Positions 1 through 10,189 of a stretch of 64,000 bases of DNA are shown piece after piece. The translations under genes and the position numbers were made by a program. The notes beneath the pieces were generated by a model, which saw only the letters and a program-made list of their open reading frames with translations, was not told where the DNA came from and ran no database searches. The stretch's first letter is position 1. The number at the start of each line of letters is the position of its first letter. The DNA is from Undaria pinnatifida (taxonomy: Eukaryota > Sar > Phaeophyceae > Laminariales > Alariaceae), in assembly GCA_012845835.1 (NCBI GenBank), contig JABAKD010000002.1, positions 6,554,103 through 6,618,102 on the forward strand. The letters run 5' to 3'.

Positions 1-1060
1 CCACTTCACGAAATACGGTAGGTTTAGGCAATAGTCTATTGTGGAAGCACCTCCAACAATCTCCTCTGTCTGGATGGCCAAATAATATGTTGTGGGTGGC
101 GAAGGGTTTTGATAGACACCATGGAGTTATGTTTTTGGCGTCATTAGCAAACATCGGCACTCGGCCGTTGAAACACGCCACTCCACGATACACAAAAGGT
201 TTGGACAATTTCTCATAATATTGTGGAAATGCGCCCAATAGTCTATCGCGGGTGTCGATGGCTATTGATGGACACAACTAACTGCATGTGTACTGTAGGC
301 GAGAAAAGCTATTGGTAGACAAGGTTGTTTGTCCACTATGACAAACAAAATCTATCGCGCTTGCTTCGGAGTGTCCTTCATTGTTGTGCTTTTCACAATG
401 GATGGAAGTAACCCTAACCCTAACCCTAACCCATAGGAAATATACCGATGGCTGCCCCCTAGTGACGTCACGGGGGTGAAAAGGTTGAAAAAACACAGTA
501 ATGTGCATCTCTGTTGCTTCCCCGCCATCTATCGTTCAGGACAATAGCCATCTATTTATTGACAACCAAGTGACTCCACTGTCACACACAGTTGTCTATA
601 TCGCGGCTGCTTCCCCGACATCTATTATTGTTCAGGACAATACCCAGCCATCTATAGACAACCATGTTACTCCATTGTTACAGCAAAGGTGTATAGTGGC
701 CATTGCCGGACATGTATGGTTCCCTGACAAGATCTACCGATAGAGAGGATTGCTAGACCATTGCGGTCAACAATTCCATTGAAACGCACGTCTTCGAGCT
801 TTGGTAGCGGCAATGTTCTATTTTCTTTGTATTGTCCAGGGTGTAAGGACGTCATACTATATGTACATATCCCTTGATGCTAACCGCCCATTGCCCAAAG
901 TACCTAAGTGCATTGCTGCGGACAACGTTCATCGATAGACAGCGTTGCTAGTCTATTATTATTGTCGACGCAATAGATCATTGTGGTGTCTATTGTCCCG
1001 GTGTGCGAATGTATATATAAAAATAACACGTACAAGACTATTATAATGGTCTATTATCAA
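1..1060. repeat. Degenerate minisatellite block (unit A left end)
   Basis: AT-rich DNA with many diverged copies of short motifs such as CTATTGTGGAAG, ATCGATAGACA and TATTGTCGACG, several of them palindromic at the core. The same motif family fills the end of each unit, so the block straddles unit junctions. Copies are too diverged to give a fixed period by eye. No credible gene; the short open frames are not supported. Confidence 0.6.
409..432. repeat. Interstitial telomere-like repeat (TAACCC)4
   Basis: Four perfect tandem TAACCC hexamers (TTAGGG on the other strand) inside the minisatellite block. It lies inside a repeated unit and recurs at the matching place in units B and C, so it is not a chromosome end. 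Confidence 0.85.
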
Positions 1061-1719
1061 ACATGCGGAATGTTAACATTACGCAGACGTCTAGACTAGA
1101 CTACCAAGTAGTATTTCCTAACCCTAAGTTAATATATATAAAAGCAATAGCCGGCAGCCTACCCGTACATGCATCTTAAACAAATCGGAGTCCACGTTGA
1201 TAGCTCCGCGCACAACACCGTTCATCCGGCCGACACCGCAAATGCTGTACATCAATTTCATGCGATGCTCTCAAAGCGAACAACACTACGTCACGCGTAT
1301 TGTCCCACGTCTACCCCCACTGAGTCACCCTAACCACTGCCCGACGACACACTCGTCAAATCGTATAAGCTCTTTGCACAATCGAACGTGTGAATATGAC
1401 CAGCACATGCACTGGCAGTCACCGCGGCCAGGGGACCGGCTAAAAAATCGTATCGTATGTTGTGGGATGCTCATACGTCATAATAGTTGAGGCGACGCCA
1501 ACGGAACCTGCACAGCACACAAACCATATCAGTTACCCTTTCAGCATCTGCCTCTCTCAACGTTCAAGGTCCAACGAAGTCGATCGGCAGTCCCATACTA
1601 TAGATTACAACAGGCATGCGGTTGTTCCTTGTCCCCCGACATCTCACCGCGTAACGTGCGACCAGGAGATATATAATCAAGGTATAACAATACGTCACGA
1701 TCATGAACAATGGAAATCA
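1061..1719. other. Intergenic, no gene recognised
   Basis: Between the minisatellite and the pseudogene 3' end. Short frames exist on both strands but are not kept in the other units. Matching DNA is at about 23121-23769 and 50091-50809. Nothing further could be assigned. Confidence 0.5.
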
Positions 1720-4222
1720 TCATTGTTTTTTCGGAGAGAAGGCAGCGCGGGGCGTTGTTCCAGGAAAATTCGCTTCAAACAACCAGTAGATAGGCTCATA
1801 TCCATAAACAGATTTCTCATCCAACGAAGCGCCCTTGTCGACCTTCAGCTTGATGTTGATGGGGCCAATGTTGCCCGACATTGCGGTTCTCGCCGCGTCA
1901 TCGAAAGGGATTGTCACAGCGTCCTCTAGCAAATTGCCCACAAAATGGGTCCCGATGGCATCCATGAGCTTGAGGGTCTCTACACCTCCGACGATGTGGT
2001 TCTTCTGGAATAGGGTTTCCTGCGCCCGGACTCTTACCACAATGGGCTCGGTGAATTCAAGGTACGATCAGGTGTTGTACCTGACCAAGCGAGGGGTGAA
2101 AACGAATGGTCGTGCGGTGGAGGAGCTACGGTTGGTTCAAATTTGTCATTGCTTGATATTTTGAGGTTCGCGAGTGTATCGCACCGAAAGAGACACAGAC
2201 TCAAAGCACGTGTAATGGGTATCAGTGTGGAGAGGGTTATAGCGTTTGCCTTTGTTAGGTAACCTTGAAATTGCCTCTCTTGATAGAGCCTGAGATGGTG
2301 TTCTTGGAGGAGACGTTGTGGCCGCATCGCAAGGCAATCTTCACGCTGCACTTGTTGTTCTCGAAGGTGTTGTCGAACACGTCGGCGCCGAAGGCCTCCA
2401 TCATTGGCAGTTCGGTATTGCCTTTGTCGTGGACCTGGATTCCTGGAGCAAAAGAAAAGCTGGGGGACGTCGAGTGAAAACGATGAAAGGGGAACGGGAG
2501 CATTGTTTGTTGGTACCTCGCACATTCGTAACGCACCGTGCGTATCGATGACAGATTTCCAGCAGTATCCAGTCGGGCCATCACCGATCGTTGGCGTCCC
2601 TTAGAGATTCGAGGTGAATATGTTTCCCGTTTACTCCTGCAGCTCCGACCATCGGTAAACGCGTTCGCGCAAGAACGGTTCGTGCCGTGATCTTCGACTT
2701 TTTCTTGTTCGAACTTTGTGATTCACACTTGGACCACCCTCGCAACCAGGACAGCCCCAGATTTGCTCGTTAGCCCTGGTTTAAGGTTGTCTTCTCCCGT
2801 CGAGAGGCAGCGGTGGACACTTGTACTAGTCCCCCACCTCTGCCGAACATCCACCCACGAAGTGGGCAACATCGCGGTGCGGACGAAGTAGGCGTGGGTT
2901 CCGTCATCTTCTGGTAGGCTGCACAACAAACAAATCATATTCATATGCGCAATAAAGTGACGGTCATACCGACCTATGCGTTCCGCTGTTCACTTTGACA
3001 ACAGCGTCGTCAATGCCCCGGTAAAGCAATATAGCGGAGCACACTAGGAGCAGGACGACGACCGACTTTGGTAACATAGGGTTCAAATTATGAACAGATA
3101 GAGTGGGGGGTTCGCATATGGATGGTCAATAGGTAAGCAATGGGTAAGGCTTCAATCACTGCCTATAACAAATAATAAATGTCTTGAATCCAACGTCATC
3201 CATGCGGTTATGGTAACGTTGTTTTTAAGAGGGTGAACGAAACGGCTGCAGGTTTATGATGATTTGTCGCCGGAACGACATCTGGGTTAAATCGTGAGGT
3301 AGCTATAATAACATGTACATGAATGGGACTCAAGCTTCGTAGCGGCCTTAATGCTAGTATAATCAGGGTAACTGCTGCCAAAACAAAGTGCCAATCGAAA
3401 CTTGGTGCGAAATATACACGAGGTTTCCGCCGTGGGCGTGAAGGCTGATGACTGCGTCACTCGTAGCATTACCGCTAGGCGAGGTACCGTGCACCTGACC
3501 AAGAACAAAATGAGTGGGGACGAGGCATTGTAATCAACCAGAAGATCTGATGTATTCAATCGCCCGGAATAATACCACTGACGTGAACTAGTTTAGAACT
3601 GCGGAAGTATCCTACTCTTGTTCCAAGCAGTCGTTCTGGCAAACGTGAATGCAGTTCGGAACACGGTCAGACGAATTTTCCATTGGTAGCATCCGATGAA
3701 GAGAAAATGCTAAGGAAATCACCCGCGTATGTGGGAAAATCATACTGCGTGCCGGCGAGGATGGGGGCGCTCAGCTTGGGCTCATACAGCGCAACGACAA
3801 CACTCATGGTCCGGCCTCCATGCACGGCACCAATACACTGGCACAAGTACAAACAATTCAAGCGGCAATGACCTACCTCGAGAATGATACCGTCTTGAAC
3901 GAACACTTCGTCGATGAGCAGCCATGTCCATATTGCGCTGTGACTGATGATGCCGCTCTCGGGGTTGATGGCGTAAACGGATGTCTTGCCTCCGTGCTCT
4001 TCCCATACTCGTGTCAATGTCTCACAGCCGCCACAGGTGTTCCCACCCGCGGACACAACCTGCAGTTGCACAGAGACGGATGAATATCGAAACAAATACC
4101 GGGAGGCTGTCCTCGCACTCCGTCTTGGGGATGGACTCGTTTGGTGTCACGGTGTCTTGTGGGGCGTCTACCTTGAAAGCGAGCATGTTCTGAACACCCT
4201 CTTTTCCAAGGGCCGTCGTCAT
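1720..4222 (-). pseudogene. Mannuronan C5-epimerase pseudogene (unit A)
   Basis: Minus-strand relic of the plus-strand epimerase. Recognisable exons, in transcription order, are exon 1 (4222 to 3877), exon 2 (3494 to 3401, about seven codons shorter than in the intact gene), part of exon 5 (about 3060 to 2994), exon 6 (2442 to 2280, the same 163 nt as the intact exon) and exon 7 (2080 to 1720). Exons 3 and 4, including the DPHD catalytic motif, are absent. Further lesions are a net +1 frameshift about 45 codons into exon 1, an in-frame TGA near the start of exon 7 where intact copies read Tyr, and loss of the exon 6 donor (GT to GA). The 5' leader resembles that of the intact gene. It lies head-to-head with the intact copy, start codons about 9.2 kb apart. 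It cannot encode an active epimerase; a residual transcript is possible but unproven. Confidence 0.88.
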
Positions 4223-4583
4223 CTTGGTACTACGTGACTTTCGGAAGATGCCGTGTCTTCTGCGGTGTAGTTGTTGAGATTTGTGTCGTTAAGCTATTGG
4301 CGAGAATTAATCGTTTGATTGTTGAGCTAATGCGGCTTTGATCAATGACAGTGAAAAGGGGGGGGCGGGGTACGATACCTTGAGCAACAACGCTACGTTG
4401 GCAATCGGCGCCCTGTATCGGAGTGGTACCAAAACAGATCGTGATCAGGAAATAATGGTGGGCTGGCAGCCAGGCAGGGAAGCAGGCGGGCAAGCGAGGA
4501 GGAATAATACACACGGAATATTTATCGTTGTGTTACAACTGCCGCACTGAACAGAACCTGAATGTAACGGTATAGACTACAAG
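4223..4583. other. 5' flank of pseudogene
   Basis: Retains leader homology to the intact gene (CTCAAC and CACCGCAG blocks before the ATG, read on the minus strand), followed by a G-rich run near 4360. The segment ends in TACAAG (4578-4583), the left copy of the short direct repeat bounding the insertion. No gene seen. Confidence 0.5.
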
Positions 4584-4665
4584 GTTCCCCTTCGGGAGGT
4601 GGACACGTGCCTCCCGGGGGCGACGCAAGTCGAATGACTACAACTAACTGATGATGATGAAGTAT

Positions 4666-5317
4666 TTATGCAGAAGGTGTATATCGGAGGGATGCGTAGT
4701 GGAAAGAATGTGGATAATATAATAAGATATCACAGACTTTTGGTGGAGGAGAGTTGGGATATTGCTGAGGCTCGGTGTGATAAGTTATTCGAAAGTCCAC
4801 TCCGTATAACTGCGTGGCAGCAGCTAATTCTACGTTTGTAGCATATGCGTAAGGCTGTGACATGAAGCGGAGATACTCTTCAACACTCGAATATATATGT
4901 AGTAGGTTGAGATCCAGCGACTTCCACAAGTTCTTGATTTGCTCCAGCTAAGATGCTGTCGTGGAAAGTGTTGAAACCTGATCCTGGGATAACGGTGTAC
5001 AAATTGGTTGTGATGTGGGCAATAATATGTGCACGGACGATGTGATGTAAAGCTGGGTTGATGTGCACACGACGCGAGATACATCTTAATAAACATGCAC
5101 CATCACCAATCTCGGGAATAATGGACCATTGACCATAATTGTTATTGTTGCCGCTGTTGTTGTCTTGATCATTTTCGCAGTCTGATGGGTTTGTACTGCT
5201 GTCGCTGCTGTTAGAGGAATCATTGGTGTCAATTTGTTGTTTGTTTTCTGTGTCCAGTATTTTTCCCCGCGCGCTTATACCGATGTTTGTTGCCGATATG
5301 GTCTGTTGTGTGCACAT
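4666..5317 (-). pseudogene. OTU-like cysteine protease ORF, copy 1 (two frames)
   Basis: The reading frame from ATG 5317 down to 4880 encodes a low-complexity N-terminus (Asn/Ser/Asp-rich, about residues 25-60) and then an OTU-like core with the GDGACLLRCIS block, in which Cys follows Asp-Gly as in the OTU catalytic loop. The rest of the domain (YLRFMSQP, then ELAAATQLYGV and a terminal HYASLR that would supply the catalytic His) lies in another frame, 4929 to 4666. The frames overlap at 4880-4929, so the gene needs an intron or a frameshift there. Small OTU proteins are known passengers or components of transposons. Here it sits inside a unit-specific insertion, so a transposon role is inferred. 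Deubiquitinase activity is not shown. Confidence 0.5.
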
Positions 5318-6074
5318 CGTTACTTTTGCTTGAGTTGTGTTGCTACTTTATATCTCTTTATAATACAGGTTTCGCTACTGCTGTATGGTAACCACCGTGT
5401 CAATTGTGAGGGAGAACTCACAGTAAACTTAGAGTCTATGGACTACGTGCTGCTTGCTGGTGGTGCTGCTGACGGAACTTTGCAAGACAAACGGAACTTT
5501 TTCGGGCACGTTGGCGTTGTTTGTTCCGTTCAGAAAAATATATTGTCTACACCGACAAATGATTCTTTATTATCTACATGACCTTGATTTGCTCCAGCTA
5601 AGATGCTGTCGTGGAAAGTGTTGAAACCTGATCCTGGGATAACGGTGTACAAATTGGTTGTGATGTGGGCAATAATATGTGCACGGACGATGTGATGTAA
5701 AGCTGGGTTGTTGTGCACACGACGCGAGATACATCTTAATAAACATGCACCATCACCAATCTCGGGAATAATGGACCATTGACCATAATTGTTATTGTTG
5801 CCGCTGTTGTTGTCTTGATCATTTTCGCTGTCTGATGGGTTTGTACTGCTGTCGCTGCTGTTAGAGGAATCATTGGTGTCAATTTGTTGTTTGTTTTCTG
5901 TGTCCAGTATTTTTCCCCGCGTGCTTATACCGATGTTTGTTGCCGATATGGTCTGTTGTGCGCACATCGTTACTTTTGCTTGGGTTGTGTTGCTACTTCA
6001 TATCTCTTGATGCAGGTTTCGCTACTGCTGTATGGTAACCACCGTGTCAATTGTGAGGGAGAACTCACAGTAAT
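4932..6074. repeat. Direct repeat of about 0.5 kb inside the insertion
   Basis: Segments 4932-5429 and 5583-6074 are nearly identical direct copies, offset about 651 bp, separated by about 150 bp of unrelated sequence. Each spans the OTU N-terminus and its upstream flank. Confidence 0.85.
5530..5967 (-). pseudogene. OTU-like protease segment, copy 2 (truncated)
   Basis: Direct duplicate of copy 1 (homology about 5583-6074 against 4932-5429). The 145-residue frame from ATG 5967 repeats the Asn/Ser-rich N-terminus and the GDGACLLRCIS core almost unchanged. After the SILAGANQ stretch it diverges into unrelated residues and stops, so the C-terminal half with the presumed catalytic His is missing. 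It is a partial gene and probably not functional alone. Near-identity with copy 1 suggests a recent duplication inside the insertion. Confidence 0.5.
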
Positions 6075-6353
6075 GACATAGTTCACGTCGTTGCAGCGGG
6101 TACATATACACCGCGCCCGCGTCTAGCAGTGCGGGAAAATTCTCTCGCAAATACATTTTGATGCCACCCCGATGTACGTGCGAGGACTAAAGTTCCACCG
6201 TGTGTGTAGTAGACGTATTTAAGCCTGACGATATGCCTATATTTTAGGCTCTAAACCAAATTAAGCCCTATCGTGTTTTAAATGTCTACAAAATAGGTCT
6301 ATTTTATCGACCTAACGACCACGGCAGACCACGGTGAGATGTGGATTTTCCCA

Positions 6354-6393
6354 AAATATGCACTTGGGCACATTTTGGCCCAAGTGCATATTT
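6354..6393. repeat. Perfect 16-bp inverted repeat (hairpin)
   Basis: Arms 6354-6369 and 6378-6393 are perfectly complementary with an 8-nt loop (ACATTTTG). It lies within the insertion, 0.8 kb from its right end. Its function is unknown. Confidence 0.85.
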
Positions 6394-7542
6394 GAAGCAA
6401 TTTTCCGAGTATTTTCCAGCAAACAACAGCATTTCAGACGACAAAAGCTCGAGGAAACATCAGACGGATGCCTACATTTCGAGGGTGGAAATTGAACCGG
6501 GTTGAGGGCCAGTCCTGCTGTGCTGCTGTACTGACTGCCACACTGAGGCACACCGAAGGCGGCAGACGCCTGCGAGGTATCCTACATATGAAGCGAGTAT
6601 GGAGTACGAAGCACTCAATGTTTTTGCCAGGCACCAGTTATTTGTTTTGGCCGTTTGTTCAAGCTCGCACAGCATGGGCAGGGGAGGGTCTTTCTCGAAG
6701 TTTCTACCCACTCATGTGCTGACTCATGACATAAATCCTCGTCTTGCCATCTGCGTCTGGAGTAGTGCAGAAATATCATAGTCTATTTTCAAGTAGTTTG
6801 ATCTTTCCTCGGCTTTTCTTTCTATGCGTACTGAAAGAGACCACTATTTCGAGTTTTAGACATATGGTGTTTTGTTTATGCGTTCAAGGTCGAAATATCG
6901 AATGGCCTAGCTCTTCCAGTTGGAAGTACTTAAGACCTAACCTCGAGGCTTAAATACGTCTAGTGTGTGGTTGCCCGGGGACAGAAGTGTCTCATACCCC
7001 GCAAAATAGAGCCAGTCTCGGCGGCTTTCCGCGGCCATAGCTCGCGCCACGGACGTCCCATGAGCCCGGCACACGGCTGATAATATACCGACGGGTAGTC
7101 TGATCGCATTGCAGAAGAAAGCACACCAAAAAACTCTGCGCCGGCGGAGAAAAAGGGACGGACTAGGCAAAAAAATCAAAATGGTACATATGCATACAAG
7201 ACCACGTTCTGATTGCTGGTGAAGTCGATTCTAAGATATTTCGGAACGAATATTAACTGTCAATATCGTGGAATGCCTCCGGTTATATCGTCGTGGTTCT
7301 TCAGGTGCTTTCGAAACAACATTCAATTCGTCCCTGGGGCATTGCTCGGGTTTCGAAGAAAGCAAGGACCACAATTCGATGATGGTGGCATCCACTGAAT
7401 ACTAAGTTGACCCAACAATTAAATCAGGGTTTTACATTTCATTTATTGCTTGTTTTCGTGGAACAAATTCTGTTAATGGTATGGTAGGGTTTAAGGGGGT
7501 GCGCAAATGTGAACATTATTGGTTATACAATGCCGGTCGCTC

Positions 7543-7620
7543 CGTCCGGTGGTCTAGTTGTTGCCCTCAAACAGTACTATTAGTAGCGTTGGTTCTTGAG
7601 TTCGATTCTCACCGTAGTGA
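7543..7620 (+). repeat. tRNA-like (SINE head-like) sequence
   Basis: Resembles a decayed tRNA gene. An A-box-like TGGTCTAGTTGTTG near the 5' end and a B-box-like GAGTTCGATTC near the 3' end are spaced as in a tRNA, with a partly paired T arm. The outer stem pairs poorly (about 4 of 7), so this is not a functional tRNA. A tRNA-derived SINE head fits better. A T-rich run follows. Confidence 0.4.
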
Positions 7621-8142
7621 TATTTTTTACTATATTTGCAAAAATGCAACAAAAATGATAACTAACTGTTGAGAGCGCCTACCAGCAGCGTGGGTAGGTA
7701 CAATTCGACGCGAGTCGACGAAGCAAGAAAAATGCCGAATTTTTCTCGCGATGAAAATGAAGGCACACAGTGCTGTGGGAAGGGGGAAGAAGGGCCCACT
7801 ATGTGCCCTCGGATCTGAGTTACTCTTGCGAGGGAGCTCGAGGGTAGTGCGAGGAAAATGAATGGAATACAAAAAAAATAGGAAAAAAAAGGCAACATTC
7901 TATTTACGCAGAACCCCGCCCGGCTGAAATACTCTCAATCCTACGATAAGACGCCCAAGTGCAATGTTCATTCAGCCCAATATCAAGGAATTACTTAATT
8001 TTCTCTTTCATCGTGGGACCGAGCGTTATTAAGGGTTTGGAGTTTAGTTTGTTGATACTATTCAAGACCTTGATTTTTTTTATGGTAGAGGGAGAGATGA
8101 TCTGCACTTGAAATCCTCTTCTTCTATTTCTGATACTACTAC

Positions 8143-8580
8143 TCAGAGTAGGAGCAGCACTGGTCCATTGCAATCGTTTTTTTCAGCAATAATACTTGAT
8201 GCAGCTCGCGATGCATGTGATAAGTTCGGACCAAACGAGACCACGTTAGACAAACACGCGTAGTACATGGTCCACACAAGTATGTCAATGCATGCACATT
8301 TTATTGATGCCGGGACGGTGCAAGGATTCGTCACAGCGCTTCCTTCTCCTAACAACGACGCACGATCTCGAAACACATTCATACGATGTTCGAGACCACC
8401 TACCAAATGGGGACCGCCCTTCCTTGAAGCTGGCGTAGCATGGGTCGAATTCTGAGTTGTGGTTTTAGGGCGTTTGATCTGGTCAGCCGAAAGATCCTCC
8501 GGAATAGCATCGATGTGTACCGGTCCGTGTAGCAAGGGTCCAACCAATTTTTCCTTAGAGTCTTCACGCAGAGTCCGCAT
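8143..8580 (-). CDS. Doubtful conserved ORF (unit A)
   Basis: Minus-strand frame of 145 codons beginning MRTLREDSKEK. The first 96 residues or so stay open in all three units with mostly substitution differences (B at 29049-29339, C at 54169-54459), whereas the C-terminal part is open only here. No domain, signal peptide or membrane segment is evident. Conservation is no stronger than in neighbouring non-coding DNA, so this may be a chance frame in a recent duplication or part of an old repeat. Confidence 0.2.
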   Translation of the reverse strand: MRTLREDSKEKLVGPLLHGPVHIDAIPEDLSADQIKRPKTTTQNSTHATPASRKGGPHLVGGLEHRMNVFRDRASLLGEGSAVTNPCTVPASIKCACIDILVWTMYYACLSNVVSFGPNLSHASRAASSIIAEKNDCNGPVLLLL

Positions 8581-9660
8581 ATATTAGTTTGTTCCAATTA
8601 GTCTAGAGGTATAGGAAAGTTGCCCGTCTACGGTTGATGACGTCACTGCTGAGTGGTATCTGTTGCTAGTATCCTTTTTTTCGTTAGAATACGAAATATA
8701 GGGTTAACGCGAACAGGACCGGAAGCAATTTTTTTAGAATGAAACGTTCTGTGACTTAAATGTTTCCGAACGGTGCCGGAAGTCCTGAACTGAGGAACGA
8801 CCCGAAAATGTTGTTGATTTTCCTAAAGGGTCGGTTACATACCTACAGGAGGAGGCCATAGGATTGTTCATCCGGTGGCACATGCATTGTATTTCCATCG
8901 CAAAGTTAGGGTTCAGTAATGAGCTTCTCGAGTGAAAAGCCTCACCATGTTTCGGAGCATGTGGTTTGGGGTAGTCAGAGTTGCTCACGGGAAAATCCTC
9001 GCAAAAATTGTATGCACGCCTCTCGTATCACGATTCATAGCAGGTATTCAAAAATATGGGTGGTGCTGTGAAGCTTCACGTACAAGATATTCCTTCCGCG
9101 TCACTTCCGTAGTGATTCCACCGTTTCGTCCATTACGGAATGCGCCAAGGCCTCCCAATCGCATGTCGCCAGGTCTGGGGCCGGTACGCCTCTCAGATAC
9201 ACCCAAACACCAGTACATTACAGCAGGGGAAATAGCATTGCACTCCTCGTAACGGTTTGCGGAATCAGAGTGCACATGGCAGGGCCTTGGTGGTAGGATG
9301 GGGGGGTGTAAAAGCTGCAATTGGGTGCCTAACCCCGTCCCTTGGATAAAAGATCCATGGTTAATAGGCAAAATATAGTAGTATCCTATTCCAATGTTTA
9401 GCCGTTTTTTTGTATGTTATAGACTAGACCTTGATCGGAACGTTTTGAGTCCTACAAGAATTTTGACCGGCAACGGGTATTGATTGAACCGCCCAACGAT
9501 CTATGGTTCGGGCAGTATACTTATTTTCATCTAATAACGTCAACTAAAGCTATCACTGAAACGGGTGGCTATAGATAGACGTTTCCTGAACGGTACCGTT
9601 GGGGCGATAAGAAATTGGGGTATTGAAAACTGAGAAGCTAAATCTACTGTCTCCGACAGT

Positions 9661-10183
9661 AAGTATCGATAGACTTTGTGACCATTACGTTGTTTCATGC
9701 AGTAGATATTGACAAATGTTTTCACTGTTCTATTGTTTGGGACCGTAGGTATCGGGGGACTTATCACTATTCATTAGCTGTGGACAGAGGCGTGCCACGA
9801 CATACGTTCATTTTTTTTTTCAGAGGTGTTCCTCAATTTGGGAGCTTAAGACCTCCCAAAAACTGATTTGGAGAAAAACCAAAACTGCTGCTGGATGAAA
9901 AATCCCATGGTCTAGGTACATAACGAAAAAATCGTTCAAACAAAATGGCCTAATTCCCACGATTTTGTCTCAAGGAGCCCCGTCGTTCAGAAACCATTTC
10001 GGACGAAATTGCTACTACCTCTATCGTAGCGCGCGTCGACAGTAGCTACTTGTATCGATAAACCCTTTAATAATTTTTTCGATTCGGATGATAGGTATCG
10101 ATAGATATTTACGTAACACATTACGTATCGATAGACCTTGTTACCACTCCAAATGTTCGGACGATAGGTATCGATAGACCTTT
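9661..10183. repeat. Cluster of GTATCGATAG motifs
   Basis: Four copies of GTATCGATAG plus a near copy (TTGTATCGATAAACC) within about 520 bp, often followed by ACCTT or ACTTT. The core ATCGAT is palindromic. The cluster is kept at the matching place in units B and C. Function unknown. Confidence 0.6.
9811..10032 (+). repeat. Dispersed repeat, upstream copy (unit A)
   Basis: About 220 bp homologous, in the same orientation, to part of intron 1 of the epimerase gene (13848-14072). Shared blocks include CTCAATTTGGGAG, TTTGGAGAAAAAC, AATCCCATGG and GGAGCCCCGTC. No clear terminal inverted repeats. Probably an old short interspersed element. Confidence 0.65.
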
Positions 10184-10189
10184 TTTACC

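Larger units (their letters stand above)
4584..7200. mobile_element. Unit-A-specific 2.6-kb insertion carrying OTU-domain segments
   Basis: Units B and C read straight through this point (about 26898 and 53081), whereas unit A has 2.6 kb of extra sequence bounded by TACAAG at 4578-4583 and 7195-7200, as expected of a target-site duplication. Inside are two direct copies of an OTU-protease-like coding segment on the minus strand, a 16-bp perfect hairpin at 6354-6393 and about 1.1 kb without recognisable genes. No terminal inverted repeats, LTRs or transposase were found, so the element class is unknown. A shared deletion in the ancestor of B and C, through the TACAAG repeats, is the alternative. 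Confidence 0.6.
7201..9810. other. Intergenic: decayed DNA with a tRNA-like sequence
   Basis: Collinear in all units (28037-30549 in B, about 53090-55684 in C). It holds the tRNA-like sequence and a doubtful minus-strand ORF, listed separately. A short stretch near 8285-8330 resembles 20630-20680 (a shared FIDAG-like translation), hinting at old copies of one repeat family. No other gene is supported. Confidence 0.45.

Noticed and set aside
409-432. Chromosome end
   Set aside because: Only four hexamers inside a tandem unit with sequence on both sides.
4584-7200. Helitron assignment for the 2.6-kb insertion
   Set aside because: No TC start, no CTRR end with a nearby hairpin, and the site is not between A and T.
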